Assembly (NCBI GenBank): GCA_031119475.1
Contig: JAVHXV010000001.1
Coordinates: 1,011,440 to 1,070,928 of the forward strand
DNA length: 59,489 nt
Reading direction: 5' to 3'
Source: Pedobacter sp.
GTDB taxonomy: Bacteria > Bacteroidota > Bacteroidia > Sphingobacteriales > Sphingobacteriaceae
The position numbers were made by a program, and so were the translations under genes. This document shows positions 36,776 through 46,313 of the stretch, piece after piece. Within the stretch, counting starts at the first letter, position 1. Every line of letters starts with the position of its first letter. The notes beneath the pieces were generated by a model. The model was given only the letters and a program-made list of their open reading frames with translations, ran no database searches and had not been told where the DNA came from.

Positions 36776-39700
36776 CTAGAATGAAGCATTTAATCCAAAT
36801 ACAAGCGTTCTAGCTTGAGGATATGGTGAAAAGTCAAACCCAGGGGTCAGCACACCTAATCCACCCCGAACAGAGACTTCGGGATCCATTCCGGTATATT
36901 TGGTAAAGGTGAGCAGGTTCTGCCCGCTAACATTGAAGCTCAAGGCATTCAGATGTGCTCGCTGAAGCAATTTTTTAGGAACTGAATAGCTTAGCATGGC
37001 AGTCTTGAGCCTCAAGTAGGAGCCATCTTCCACTACACGTGAAGAGTGATAGCCTACCGGCCCCTGTCCACCAGCACGATAATTTTTACTTTCCTGGTTC
37101 GTCGGGCTCCAACGGTCTTCATAACTTGCAAACTGGTTCATATCGATACGTCCATTGGCATTGCCTTCCAAGATGATCCGATTGGCATTGTAAAGGTTAT
37201 TCCCATAAGACCATTGGAAGAAAACATTTAAGCTAAAGTCGCCATAGGTGAAGTTATTGGAAAATCCACCAAAATGTTTCGGTTGCCCACGGCCGATCAC
37301 GGTACGGTCCAGCGTATTCACGGTCCCATCGCCATTCAGGTCTTTATACTTGATGTCTCCAGGCTGGACAGTGGCCAGGCCATTATCAGGGATGCCCGCT
37401 TTTAAAACGTATACCCCAGGTGCAGGACTATCAAAATCTGAATATTGATAGTTACCTTCCCAAACATATCCATACATCATGCCAAGTGGCTGGCCAACGG
37501 CAGAAACATACATGGCGCCAAAACTTACGTCAAATGGACTTGGATTAGTCTGGATCAGGCGTTGGCCTTCTGTAAGAGAAACAATTTTATTCTTGTTAAA
37601 ACTGATGTTGAAACTACTTTCCCAACTAAATTTCTTGGTCTGGATATTTACGGTATTTAAAGTAAATTCCAATCCACGGTTATTTAGCGAACCAATATTT
37701 TTGGTTACCGTTGGATATCCGCTCGATGGAGCCACCGGTGCCCCTGTAATCAACAGTTTCTTGGTCAGTTTGTCGTAGGCATCTACGGTCAGTTCAATGC
37801 GGTTGTTAAAAAGTCCAAGTTCATAGCCAATGTCTTTGGTAGCTGTTTTTTCCCAAGCCAGCCTATCACTCTGCAGATTGGATACATAAGCACCAGTGGT
37901 AGATTGCCCATTAAATGGATAACCTGCAGTCTGGGTAGTAGATAATTGTGCCCAACGCGCAAAATCGTCTACACGGTTGTTTCCAGTAACCCCATAACTA
38001 ATACGGATCTTAGACAAGGAAACAAACTTCAGGGATTTCATGAAATCCTCGTTATGCATGTTCCATGCTGCTGCAGCCATTGGGAAGTAACCCCAATGAT
38101 TATAGAATTTTGAAGATCCATCAGCACGCAAGGCAGCTTTAAAGTAATATTTAGAGTTAAAATTGTAATCGGCAATACCAAAAAATGAGGATAGGGCATA
38201 TTCTGTTGCAGTTGCGATGGGAGATGTGATCTCCCCTTCATTCAACCCGGCCATACCTAGGTCTTCATTCGGAAGATTGGTAGAAGTATATCCAACGCCT
38301 TTTGCCTTACCATAAGATTGGCTATTGCCCACCAACAACACAAGATTATGTTTTTGGCTAAAGCTATTTGTATAGGTCAAGGTATTTTCGTTAGACCAAA
38401 CATTATTGGTATTGGAAGCGGTTGAGCCCCATTGGCCAAGGTTATTCAATGGATTGGCAGCACTGCCCTGTAAACTGTGGGAATTGTAAAAACGATCTGC
38501 ACCAGTCCTTAGGATATTCTTGGTGCCCTGAACTTTTAGCAAAAGGTGTTGCCCGATCGAATAATTCAGGTAACCATTCACCGTTAAATTGGAATAGGTA
38601 TTGTATAGATACTCATTTTCAAGTGAAGTACGCGGATTAAGGCGGACATCACTGGAAGAAATGCTTTCGGGATCCGAATCTTCGGTCGCAAGATCGTAGG
38701 TTGTATTGCTACCTGCCACCGGGCGGTAGGCCCAGGCCCTGAACCACAGTTGGCTGGATAGCGAGTTATTGGTCGAGGGTTGTGAGGAAGCCTGCATACC
38801 AAATGCAGAGACTTCAGCATAATCGGCCGAAATTCCGACTTTCACATTTGGATTCAGAGACTGATCCAGTTTAACACGGCCCTGATAGCGTTGATAGCCC
38901 GTATTGAGCAAAACACCATCCTGCTTAAATCCAGCTCCTGAAATCGAATATTGCGTATTTTCATTACCGCCACGGATAGAAATATTATTCTTAAAAATCG
39001 TACCCGTACGGCTGATTTCCTTGTTCCAGTTGATGCCCTGAACATTGCGGTAGCTATCCAATGTTTTACCATTGGTGAAATAATTGGCATTGGCATCTGT
39101 TGCATTACGTTCTGCCTGATATTTCACGAATTCATAAGGATCCATCAATTCAATAAAATTGATGACGTTCTGTGTACCATAAGAACTATTGAAGCTGACC
39201 ACCGGTTTACCAATCTTACCACTCTTGGTGGTGATTACGATTACACCGTTCGTTCCCCTAGACCCATACACTGCAGTTGAAGCTGCATCTTTCAAAACCG
39301 TAATCGATTCGATGTCATCAGGGTTCAGGTTGATGTTCTCTGAATTTTCAGTCGCAAAACCATCTATGATATATAAAGGCTGTACACTATTGTTAATGGA
39401 TGATTGCCCACGGATCTGGATGTTCATTGTGGCACCAGGTTGACCGTCACTTGAGGATACCTGCACACCAGCCACACGTCCGGCCAAAGCCTCGGCAAAA
39501 CCGGCAACTGGTGCCTTTACTACGTCACTGATCTTTACTTGACCAATAGCACCTGTAAGGTCCTGCTTCCTAACTGTCTGATAGCCCACAATGATCAATT
39601 CGTTCAGGTCGGAAGAGGTTTCTTTCAAGTCAATGTCAATTGTTGTTTGACTTCCTACCGTCACCTCTTGCGTTTCCATCCCGATATAGGAGAAAACAAG

Positions 39701-39937
39701 GACATCCGTAGATTTGGCCTGGACAGTATACTTTCCATCTTTACCCGTACTCACTGCATTTAAAGAAGTACCTTTGATTTTGACGCCAGCGCCATAGAGG
39801 GGTTGATTGGACTCGCGTACAGTTCCCCTAATTGTTTTGAGCTCTTGGGCCATCGAATGTCCACAGAGGAAGAGCGTCAGAAAGATCATCAACAAAGCGC
39901 CTAGGTTTGTAGCGTTCTTCGCCTTAGATCTCCCCAT
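36776..39937 (-). CDS. SusC/RagA family TonB-dependent transporter (no STN domain)
   Basis: About 1053 residues from the ATG at 39937. Signal segment to about residue 31, carboxypeptidase-like domain (about 36-115, TIRGTVRESNQPLYGAGVKI), TonB-box-like region LNELIIVGYQTV, plug (YIIDGFATENSENINLNPDD, then VLKDAASTAVYGSRGTNGVI) and a beta-barrel ending in Phe. Unlike the SusC at 3223 it lacks an STN domain and has no sigma/anti-sigma genes. Control by the LacI-type repressor through operators at 39994-40007 and 40150-40163 is likely. Confidence 0.94.
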   Translation of the reverse strand: MGRSKAKNATNLGALLMIFLTLFLCGHSMAQELKTIRGTVRESNQPLYGAGVKIKGTSLNAVSTGKDGKYTVQAKSTDVLVFSYIGMETQEVTVGSQTTIDIDLKETSSDLNELIIVGYQTVRKQDLTGAIGQVKISDVVKAPVAGFAEALAGRVAGVQVSSSDGQPGATMNIQIRGQSSINNSVQPLYIIDGFATENSENINLNPDDIESITVLKDAASTAVYGSRGTNGVIVITTKSGKIGKPVVSFNSSYGTQNVINFIELMDPYEFVKYQAERNATDANANYFTNGKTLDSYRNVQGINWNKEISRTGTIFKNNISIRGGNENTQYSISGAGFKQDGVLLNTGYQRYQGRVKLDQSLNPNVKVGISADYAEVSAFGMQASSQPSTNNSLSSQLWFRAWAYRPVAGSNTTYDLATEDSDPESISSSDVRLNPRTSLENEYLYNTYSNLTVNGYLNYSIGQHLLLKVQGTKNILRTGADRFYNSHSLQGSAANPLNNLGQWGSTASNTNNVWSNENTLTYTNSFSQKHNLVLLVGNSQSYGKAKGVGYTSTNLPNEDLGMAGLNEGEITSPIATATEYALSSFFGIADYNFNSKYYFKAALRADGSSKFYNHWGYFPMAAAAWNMHNEDFMKSLKFVSLSKIRISYGVTGNNRVDDFARWAQLSTTQTAGYPFNGQSTTGAYVSNLQSDRLAWEKTATKDIGYELGLFNNRIELTVDAYDKLTKKLLITGAPVAPSSGYPTVTKNIGSLNNRGLEFTLNTVNIQTKKFSWESSFNISFNKNKIVSLTEGQRLIQTNPSPFDVSFGAMYVSAVGQPLGMMYGYVWEGNYQYSDFDSPAPGVYVLKAGIPDNGLATVQPGDIKYKDLNGDGTVNTLDRTVIGRGQPKHFGGFSNNFTYGDFSLNVFFQWSYGNNLYNANRIILEGNANGRIDMNQFASYEDRWSPTNQESKNYRAGGQGPVGYHSSRVVEDGSYLRLKTAMLSYSVPKKLLQRAHLNALSFNVSGQNLLTFTKYTGMDPEVSVRGGLGVLTPGFDFSPYPQARTLVFGLNASF

Positions 39938-39993
39938 GAAAATGTAAATTTTTAGCATGTTTGGTTAGATATAAAGGTTAACTATTGGTAGAG

Positions 39994-40007
39994 CGGGTGC
40001 GTACCCG
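39994..40007 (-). promoter_or_regulatory. LacI-type operator, copy 2 (susC proximal)
   Basis: CGGGTGCGTACCCG, 5-bp perfect arms CGGGT/ACCCG around GCGT. It lies about 57-70 bases upstream of the susC start on the minus strand, where a promoter spacer would be expected. Confidence 0.75.
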
Positions 40008-40044
40008 TAATTATTTTAAAAAAATATTGAATGTTACATTCATC

Positions 40045-40076
40045 TAGGCCAGGGCCTATTTTATTTGCTTTTTTTT
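40045..40076 (+). terminator. Possible plus-strand hairpin with T-tracts in the susC leader
   Basis: TAGGC (40045-40049) pairs with GCCTA (40054-40058) over a four-base loop, followed on the plus strand by TTTTATTTG and eight T residues. No plus-strand gene precedes it. It mirrors the terminator antisense to the first susC leader, but the stem is short and no convincing promoter was found. Confidence 0.3.
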
Positions 40077-40149
40077 ATGGATATCCAGCTTGTGCTTAAC
40101 GAAAAATGGTCTGGCGCTTACTACTTACAAATATGTGGATGTGGCTTAT

Positions 40150-40163
40150 CGTTAACGTACCCG
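40150..40163 (-). promoter_or_regulatory. LacI-type operator, copy 3 (susC distal)
   Basis: CGTTAACGTACCCG keeps the right half-site and central CG and has a degenerate left half. It lies 156 bases from copy 2 in the same 322-base gap, a spacing that could allow DNA looping between the two. The rest of the gap (39938-40259) is AT-rich with no gene. Confidence 0.65.
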
Positions 40164-40259
40164 AATATATTCAAAAATATTTTAAAAACAAATTTTAGTA
40201 GATAAAAACCTCTCTATTTTTTTTGTTACCATTAAAGTGTTCATCGGTTCATCTTAAAT

Positions 40260-41585
40260 TTAGCTTTTCAGCGGATCAGGAAAACAGATCAGGTCGGTAC
40301 GGGTATGCCCATTTTCTGTAATCCGTGCCAGAGTATAAATGTTCCCGTCCCTACCTACTGCAATGGAATTTACACATAAGGGGCGATCGCCATTTTCATA
40401 AAATATCGGGCCATGGTCCTGATAGTGGTTGGTCGGGAGATGATAGGTAACCAAATGGAGGTTTTCCAGTCCCTTTGCGGCTCCCTTTTCAATCTCATCG
40501 TTTCCCTTTAAACGATGGCCATTCACATAGATTGGTCCGCCGGTCAGGTAATAAATGGTCTCGCCATCAGGTCCCAATTGAAAGCCAAGGTATCCGTAGC
40601 TGAATTGGTCGAACATGCCGCTTTTTTTCGAAGGTTCAGAAGTGATCCGTTCAATGAGCTCCAACTTCTCTCCCATCGGATCAAACCTGAACAGGTAGCC
40701 CGAATTGCCATGCACGCCATAGGCTACCTGTTCTGGCGTGTACCAAAAAATCTTACGCCAATTGTAGCCCATGCTTCCGGGGCGTGCCGGATCATATTTC
40801 CCTAAATAATCAAGGCGCAGGTTAACATCTTTCAATGGCTGTATTTCGGCTGATCCCGGACGATAAGCGCAAACATCACCTTCAGCGGTAGAAAAATAAA
40901 CAGATCCATCGCGTGGATCCACAAACAATGATCGGCAGAGGGACCTAAAATCGCGGCCAGGCTTACCGTTTTCACCATTGCCAGAAATCTGCCCCAGATT
41001 TTTCAGGTCATTTTTTTTGATATCGTAATGGATAAAATTACCTTTTGGCCATGAAATCCCATAAATCTGTTCACGGTCGCTATCCATGGTCATGGAAACT
41101 ATGCCTTCCCCCTCTGGGGCCATGGCCAGGTCGGTTATTTCTTTAGTGTAGAGATCGAAGGCCAGGATATGCCCACCGGGATATAAAGCAATGCCCGTTG
41201 GCGCATTCACCGGAAGCTTGTCCATCCCATCAATCTGCTCATAATAACCTACGTGTGTAGAAAAATACAATTTGCCCTTCGATTCATAAAACCTGACATG
41301 ACTTTTGCCCTGCGGAATGGCCTGCATGTGCTGTTCGCCACAAAAATCTGTCAGGTTGCCCAGTGTTGTGGTTTCATCGGTCAAAGGATTGTAGGCATAC
41401 ATGACCCCGCCCACTTCAACCGAATCTGAGGAAAGGATGTAATAAATATGGCCATCGCTCGCAGCAGAGATCGAATTAAAATTATCCCGCGAAGCTGAAA
41501 ATCCAGAATTAAAGGTCCTGGCGATCAAATGTCTGCCGGCATCGGCCGCGATAATGGGTTTAGGGATTTTTTCAATAATGTGCAT
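40260..41585 (-). CDS. Cytoplasmic beta-propeller protein of unknown function
   Basis: 441 residues without a signal peptide. Repeated blade-like units (GHIYYILSSDSVEVGG, GKLYFSTHVGYYEQ, GSVYFSTAEGDVCAYRPG, GETIYYLTGGPIYV, GNIYTLARI) suggest a six- or seven-bladed propeller. I do not recognise a family with a known reaction. Propeller-fold oligogalacturonate lyases are cytoplasmic and have a similar look, so an oligouronate lyase role is possible but unproven. It follows two oxidoreductase genes in one unit. Confidence 0.7.
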   Translation of the reverse strand: MHIIEKIPKPIIAADAGRHLIARTFNSGFSASRDNFNSISAASDGHIYYILSSDSVEVGGVMYAYNPLTDETTTLGNLTDFCGEQHMQAIPQGKSHVRFYESKGKLYFSTHVGYYEQIDGMDKLPVNAPTGIALYPGGHILAFDLYTKEITDLAMAPEGEGIVSMTMDSDREQIYGISWPKGNFIHYDIKKNDLKNLGQISGNGENGKPGRDFRSLCRSLFVDPRDGSVYFSTAEGDVCAYRPGSAEIQPLKDVNLRLDYLGKYDPARPGSMGYNWRKIFWYTPEQVAYGVHGNSGYLFRFDPMGEKLELIERITSEPSKKSGMFDQFSYGYLGFQLGPDGETIYYLTGGPIYVNGHRLKGNDEIEKGAAKGLENLHLVTYHLPTNHYQDHGPIFYENGDRPLCVNSIAVGRDGNIYTLARITENGHTRTDLICFPDPLKS

Positions 41586-41626
41586 AGAGAGTCTTAATGT
41601 TAGGGGGTTGGGGATGGTTGTTTCGA

Positions 41627-42700
41627 TTACGTAAAAAATATAGTCTGGCCTGTTTTTACCGACTCGTCTGCTGCCAGTGCAATCTGCAAACTGGCAACCG
41701 CATCGGCTACATGATCAGTAAGATCTAGGTCTTTCTGGATGGCCTTTAGAAAATACAGTTGTTCGCGTGCACAGAGTTCATCATGGTCAGGTTCATCTGT
41801 CAGGTCTACCCATTCATCTGCATTGCTGAACTGTTGGTCGGCGTTGAGTGCCGCGTGATGGATGCGCAGGGATTCGGTCTGTGTATGCGCAGCAACAGAG
41901 TCAGACTTGCCCGATTGGCTTGCTTTTTTTGCCACAATGGAGACCGAACCTTTTGGACCGATTACATCTTTGATAAAAAATGCAGTCTCACTGATCATAG
42001 GTCCCCATCCGGCCTCATACCATCCAATTGCACCATTTTCAAATCTAATCTGCAATTGCCCATAATTGTATTGTCCTTCGGGGATCTGGTCGCTCAGCCT
42101 TGCACCTATTGCACTGACCGAAACCGGTTTCGACCGGGTCATCTGGCACATGACATCGATGTAATGCACACCACAATCTACAATTGGGCTCAGGCTTTGC
42201 AGCAAATTCTGATGCACTTTCCAGGTATCGCCCTGGCTCTGTTGGTTAAGGTTCATGCGCATCACCAGCGGACTGCCCAGCTCCTGCCCCAGCTTTACAA
42301 ATTGTTGCCACGATGGGTGATGGCGGAGAATGTAGCCCACAACGATTTTCCGATTGGCCTGTCTTGCAGCTTGGGCAACCCGAATTGCACCTGCCACGGT
42401 ATCGGCAATGGGCTTTTCCAAAAAGACATGGCATCCCTTTGCGATGGCCTTCAATGCATAACTTTCATGTGTATCTGGATAAGTAGAGATGCAGACTGCA
42501 TCTGGTTGTGCTGAGTCTAGTGCCGAATCAATATCTTCAAAAAGCGGGTAGCTGCCCCCAAGTTCTTTGTTCAGCAGGTCTTTGCTCTTTCCCCTGGATA
42601 CCAGTCCGCAAATCCTGAATCCATCAAGACGATGATAGGCCTTTGCATGCGAGGCACCCATGTTTCCACATCCTACAATTAAAATATTGATATCTTTCAT
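41627..42700 (-). CDS. Gfo/Idh/MocA oxidoreductase, cytoplasmic
   Basis: 357 residues without leader peptide. Rossmann motif IVGCGNMGASHA at residues 8-19, motif CHVFLEKPIADT with the conserved Lys, and the substrate-domain helix SPIVDCGVHYIDVMCQM with the conserved His. It is the only one of the five family members here that should stay in the cytoplasm. It may reduce the keto-sugar made outside after import, or act on an inositol- or uronate-like intermediate. Confidence 0.9.
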   Translation of the reverse strand: MKDINILIVGCGNMGASHAKAYHRLDGFRICGLVSRGKSKDLLNKELGGSYPLFEDIDSALDSAQPDAVCISTYPDTHESYALKAIAKGCHVFLEKPIADTVAGAIRVAQAARQANRKIVVGYILRHHPSWQQFVKLGQELGSPLVMRMNLNQQSQGDTWKVHQNLLQSLSPIVDCGVHYIDVMCQMTRSKPVSVSAIGARLSDQIPEGQYNYGQLQIRFENGAIGWYEAGWGPMISETAFFIKDVIGPKGSVSIVAKKASQSGKSDSVAAHTQTESLRIHHAALNADQQFSNADEWVDLTDEPDHDELCAREQLYFLKAIQKDLDLTDHVADAVASLQIALAADESVKTGQTIFFT

Positions 42701-42712
42701 ATGTTGCTATGA

Positions 42713-42789
42713 CTTTCTTTGTTCTTAGTTCTTTGCTCTTTGTCCTATGCCCCATGCGTTTTTACGCTAAGCGCTATGCGCTGCGCTCT
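42713..42789. repeat. TCTTTNN heptamers and GCGCTAAGCGCTATGCG-type words
   Basis: Heptamers of the TCTTTGN/TTCTTAG type (42713-42745) are followed by GC-rich words around CGCTAAGCG and GCTATGCGCT (42757-42789). The array fills the gap between two oxidoreductase genes. Confidence 0.75.
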
Positions 42790-43809
42790 TCACCGCTTCG
42801 CTTTGCCCATCACTTCTTCCAACGTTACTGGTGCTCCATTTCTACGTTTGCTCTCATCAGCAGCTTCCATAAAAGCATATATCTCTAGCGTTTCCTTTGC
42901 GCTTACAGGTGGAATCCCAGTTTTAAAAAATTCGATGATTTTCTCCAATAAGGCATCGTGGCCTGCATAAGGACCAATCTGCGCTACGCTTTTGGTGCCA
43001 AAAACCGTTCCGCCATATTCTTGTTTTCCATTATGGAGCCCCCTGAAAGTCCCAATCCGTTGATCTTCCCAAGCACCAACAATTACATCGCTATCAGCTG
43101 TACTGGATCGGGTGACCGACCTGCAGCCCATCCCCATTACCGTAAACAAAATCTCTACACCATGTATGCCATACCAAAATAGGTCTGGATGCGTTTTTTC
43201 CAATTTCATCGGACTAAACGCATCGGCACCCCATACTTTGCCAACGCTGCCGTTTTGGATGGCCTGCGCACCAGTGGTATAACGAAGCGAAGATGAAGAA
43301 AATATAGGCACATTGTATGCGCTGGCCAGATCAAAAATAGCGATGGCATCTTTTAAGGAAGCCGAGATCGGCTTATCAATAAAGAGACGTTTTCCCGCTT
43401 TGATGACTTGTTTGGCCTGCTCCAAGTGCAATCGGCCATCGTTTGTCTCTAAAAGGACCACATCTACCTTTTTGAGCAGTTCTGCAATCGAATCAACAAT
43501 CTCTACCCCAAATTTCTTTACATCTGCCGTATAACCAGGAATTCTTTCGACGCTAGATTTGATATCGGCGCTTCCATATGGATAGGCGGCCGTAACCTTA
43601 AAGCCAGCAAATTGTGGCTGAACAACTGGAGCATTCAGCGATTTTACAAAGGCAACACTGTGTGAAGTGTCCAACCCAATAATCCCTACCCTGATCTGTT
43701 CCTGCAGGGGCTCGTTGGCAAAGCTACCAAAGGGCAGGTTACTGGCCAATGTTGCACCAATGCTGGCTAGGGTAGCCTGACGAATAAATAGACGACGATT
43801 GTATTCCAT
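42790..43809 (-). CDS. Gfo/Idh/MocA-like protein with twin-arginine-like leader
   Basis: 339 residues. Leader N-R-R-L-F-I-R-Q at residues 4-11 followed by a hydrophobic stretch fits Tat export. The Rossmann fingerprint is altered (GIIGLDTSHSVAF, not GxGxxG) and the EKP motif reads FIDKP. It belongs to a divergent branch that may bind cofactor differently; loss of dehydrogenase activity cannot be excluded. It heads a three-gene unit and carries an operator overlapping its presumed promoter. Confidence 0.85.
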   Translation of the reverse strand: MEYNRRLFIRQATLASIGATLASNLPFGSFANEPLQEQIRVGIIGLDTSHSVAFVKSLNAPVVQPQFAGFKVTAAYPYGSADIKSSVERIPGYTADVKKFGVEIVDSIAELLKKVDVVLLETNDGRLHLEQAKQVIKAGKRLFIDKPISASLKDAIAIFDLASAYNVPIFSSSSLRYTTGAQAIQNGSVGKVWGADAFSPMKLEKTHPDLFWYGIHGVEILFTVMGMGCRSVTRSSTADSDVIVGAWEDQRIGTFRGLHNGKQEYGGTVFGTKSVAQIGPYAGHDALLEKIIEFFKTGIPPVSAKETLEIYAFMEAADESKRRNGAPVTLEEVMGKAKR

Positions 43810-43816
43810 GCTTCAT

Positions 43817-43836
43817 TTACGGTAACGTACCCGTAA
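43817..43836 (-). promoter_or_regulatory. LacI-type operator, copy 4
   Basis: A 20-bp element with perfect 6-bp outer arms (TTACGG at the left, CCGTAA at the right) and core ACGTACCCG. It lies 8-27 bases upstream of the oxidoreductase start at 43809, overlapping the expected -7 region. Confidence 0.75.
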
Positions 43837-43878
43837 GATATAGATTAATTTTTATAAACAAGTATTTTTGTGATTTTA

Positions 43879-46200
43879 TTATTTGATGTTCAACTGCTCT
43901 CTGTAAAAATCGATGATACTTTTGGTCATTTCTGGACTGATCCGGTTGAGCTCATGCGGATAGTCGGTCTTAAAACAATTTGCGGCACCATAACGCTGGT
44001 AGAGCACTTTTACGGGCGACAGACTGTGTTGTAAGGCCGGAAGGTCGGTATGCCAATCAAGATCAGGTGCGACCATCATCAACGGCCGTGGCACACTAGC
44101 AGCCATGATCTCGGCAAAATCAATGGGCACTTTTTTCGGATCGGAACTGAATAGCCCAAGTCTGGGCACAAAGCTATGGAGCTGTGTATAGGTATGGATG
44201 GTTTCATAGTTGCGGTTGGAGGTTCGCCAGGGTGAAACCGCAGCCACAGTCGCTACACCTGCAATCCGATCATCCAGTGCGGCAGCCATCAGTCCTACAC
44301 TTCCACCGATTGAATTTCCCAAAATAAAGATATGTTCAGGATCAATCGAATCAATTTGTTTGAGCGCGTCTACACATCCTTTTACATCGTTTACCATTTT
44401 TCCCAGCTTAGACCAATTTGGAAAACGTTCATAAAAATTAGTGGCCTCCTCTATCCGCGTACCAAAGCCGAAAAGATCGATGGCCAGCACGGCAAAGCCA
44501 TTTTTAACGAGCTCCTGAAAGAGCACGCTGTTCCCATTTCCACTTGTTTTGCTATAGCCCCTCGCATAGCCCGTAGAATAGGCATATTGGTGGAGATAGA
44601 TCACAACGGGCGGTCTGGCTTTGTCCGAAGAATTTAATGGCGAATATAAGATCCCTGCTACATGGTCGCCAATTGGGGTATAAGGTCCCAGGTACACCGC
44701 TTTTGCATTTTTTACTTCCGGCCTTCCGATCGTCTGGTCAATCCAGTCATAGCGAGAGGGATCTGCTTCGGCGGGCTTTCCGGCCTTCACGCCCGGTGGC
44801 TCATCGCCCAAAAGCCATTTCAGCTTTTTGATGATCAGTTGGCGATCTTTTTCGAATGCAGCTATATCTGCATAATCATTTTTAAGCACTAAGGGTTTCA
44901 TCTCCTTTGCGGTTGCCCGATCTGCGGGATGTGCTTTTTCCCAATCAAGCTGTCGGTACTGGAAATAAAGTTGGTTATGCCAGGTCTTATTGATGCGTTT
45001 GAACTGGATGTCCAAAAAATCGATAGACTTTTCTACATCGCGGGCCGCAACGGCATGTTCGCCCATCCTGGTCAGCACCCCAACTTTTTCTGGCACTCGC
45101 AAAAAGCGATATACTTTTTTTACCGACTGGAAATTCTGTTCATTGGCCCAAGGATTGATTCCCCGTTCTACAATAGAATAATGGTACAGCAATGCCCGCG
45201 GGGCGATAAGGGCACCGAGCAGGTTTTGGTCGACGGGCAACCGGTCTTCGTGGCCAAAAAAGAACCTTAACCGCGGATGGAACCAATGTGCATTGTAAGC
45301 GGTAACCAGGTCAAGGGTTTCGCTGGCATACTGAGGGTCGCCATATCGCCAAGGCGAGTCGCCGCCTGTGCCCGAGCTACTGGAAATTACCGCTGTAATC
45401 CGTTCATCGAATGCCGCAGCCCAAAGCGCCTGTTTTCCATTCCGCGAGTGCCCTGCAATGGCCAACTGCTTTTTATTTACCTCTGGCCGGGTATACAGGT
45501 AATCTACCACCCTAGAGGCACCCCAGGCCCTTCGCATCAGCATGCTGAAATCGTAGTCAGGATATAGTGCCATGTAGGCTTCTGTATCATCTTTCGTATC
45601 TGCAGCTGCGTACACACAAGCGATATAGCCCCGCCTAACGGCAAGCTGCGCCCAATCGCGATGGGTCCAAGGAACCATAAAAACCGGTTTTGGACCTTTA
45701 CCTGTCGGGACCATTAGTTCGAGGGTCATGATTGCCTTTTGATCCGGACCGAAATTGAGCCTGATCATTTGGATGTGCGTTCCCTCTTCCCTCCAATCTG
45801 AAATGATGGTTGCTTTAATGCTTTTTGGAGCAGGTGGTACATGTCCAGAAATCCATTGCTGAAATTCTGCCTTGATCCAGTTCCGTTTTTCGTTCCACTG
45901 TACCAAAGTAGTGATGGGCACCTCTTTCCCGTTCTTGGTCAGGAAGAGTGGTTCGGGCAGGTTTGGGGTAGATTTCATCGTGTAGAAATCTGGAGGGAGT
46001 TCCCCTGCACGGGCCAGCCAGTCTGCCCAGGTACTGTCCTTTACACTTACCCTTCGCGTATTCGGCCTAAAATGTTGGGCAATGTTCATGGCCAAATTGT
46101 CTTTGAGGTATTTTTTTTGGCGCTCAACCGCAGTTTGCGCATCAACCAACAAAGGCAACATGAATAGTCCTAGCGAAAATGTAGGGGCAAAACTTCTCAT
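43879..46200 (-). CDS. Tandem alpha/beta-hydrolase: two esterase domains in one protein
   Basis: 773 residues with a signal peptide (to about residue 21). The N-terminal half (about 80-420) resembles glucuronoyl or acetyl-xylan esterases, with nucleophile motif GHSRNGKQALWAAA, FGHEDRLP and a late His in GEHAVAAR. The C-terminal half (about 500-770) is another alpha/beta hydrolase with nucleophile motif LGNSIGGSVGL, an APDLDWH acid region and a PHELNR His. It is predicted to strip ester groups from glycan in the periplasm or at the surface. A single-gene unit with operator and promoter at 46314-46346. Confidence 0.82.
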   Translation of the reverse strand: MRSFAPTFSLGLFMLPLLVDAQTAVERQKKYLKDNLAMNIAQHFRPNTRRVSVKDSTWADWLARAGELPPDFYTMKSTPNLPEPLFLTKNGKEVPITTLVQWNEKRNWIKAEFQQWISGHVPPAPKSIKATIISDWREEGTHIQMIRLNFGPDQKAIMTLELMVPTGKGPKPVFMVPWTHRDWAQLAVRRGYIACVYAAADTKDDTEAYMALYPDYDFSMLMRRAWGASRVVDYLYTRPEVNKKQLAIAGHSRNGKQALWAAAFDERITAVISSSSGTGGDSPWRYGDPQYASETLDLVTAYNAHWFHPRLRFFFGHEDRLPVDQNLLGALIAPRALLYHYSIVERGINPWANEQNFQSVKKVYRFLRVPEKVGVLTRMGEHAVAARDVEKSIDFLDIQFKRINKTWHNQLYFQYRQLDWEKAHPADRATAKEMKPLVLKNDYADIAAFEKDRQLIIKKLKWLLGDEPPGVKAGKPAEADPSRYDWIDQTIGRPEVKNAKAVYLGPYTPIGDHVAGILYSPLNSSDKARPPVVIYLHQYAYSTGYARGYSKTSGNGNSVLFQELVKNGFAVLAIDLFGFGTRIEEATNFYERFPNWSKLGKMVNDVKGCVDALKQIDSIDPEHIFILGNSIGGSVGLMAAALDDRIAGVATVAAVSPWRTSNRNYETIHTYTQLHSFVPRLGLFSSDPKKVPIDFAEIMAASVPRPLMMVAPDLDWHTDLPALQHSLSPVKVLYQRYGAANCFKTDYPHELNRISPEMTKSIIDFYREQLNIK

Positions 46201-46208
46201 CGTATCAT

Positions 46209-46270
46209 ATAGTTGTTTAGATGTTTAGTTGTTTAGTTGTTGGTTGTTTAGTTGTTGGTTGTTTAGTTGG
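46209..46270. repeat. GTTTAGTT octamer array
   Basis: About seven units of GTTTAGTT/GTTGGTTG lie between the esterase start and its predicted promoter, so they would form the 5' leader of its mRNA. Confidence 0.85.
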
Positions 46271-46313
46271 GACACAAATTTTAGTCTTGCTACCTGATTT
46301 TTGATCGTACCAT

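Noticed and set aside
40045..40076. Second antisense small RNA opposite the other susC leader
   Set aside because: Only a five-pair stem with T-tracts was found and no -7/-33 promoter at a sensible distance, so it is listed only as a weak terminator-like element.
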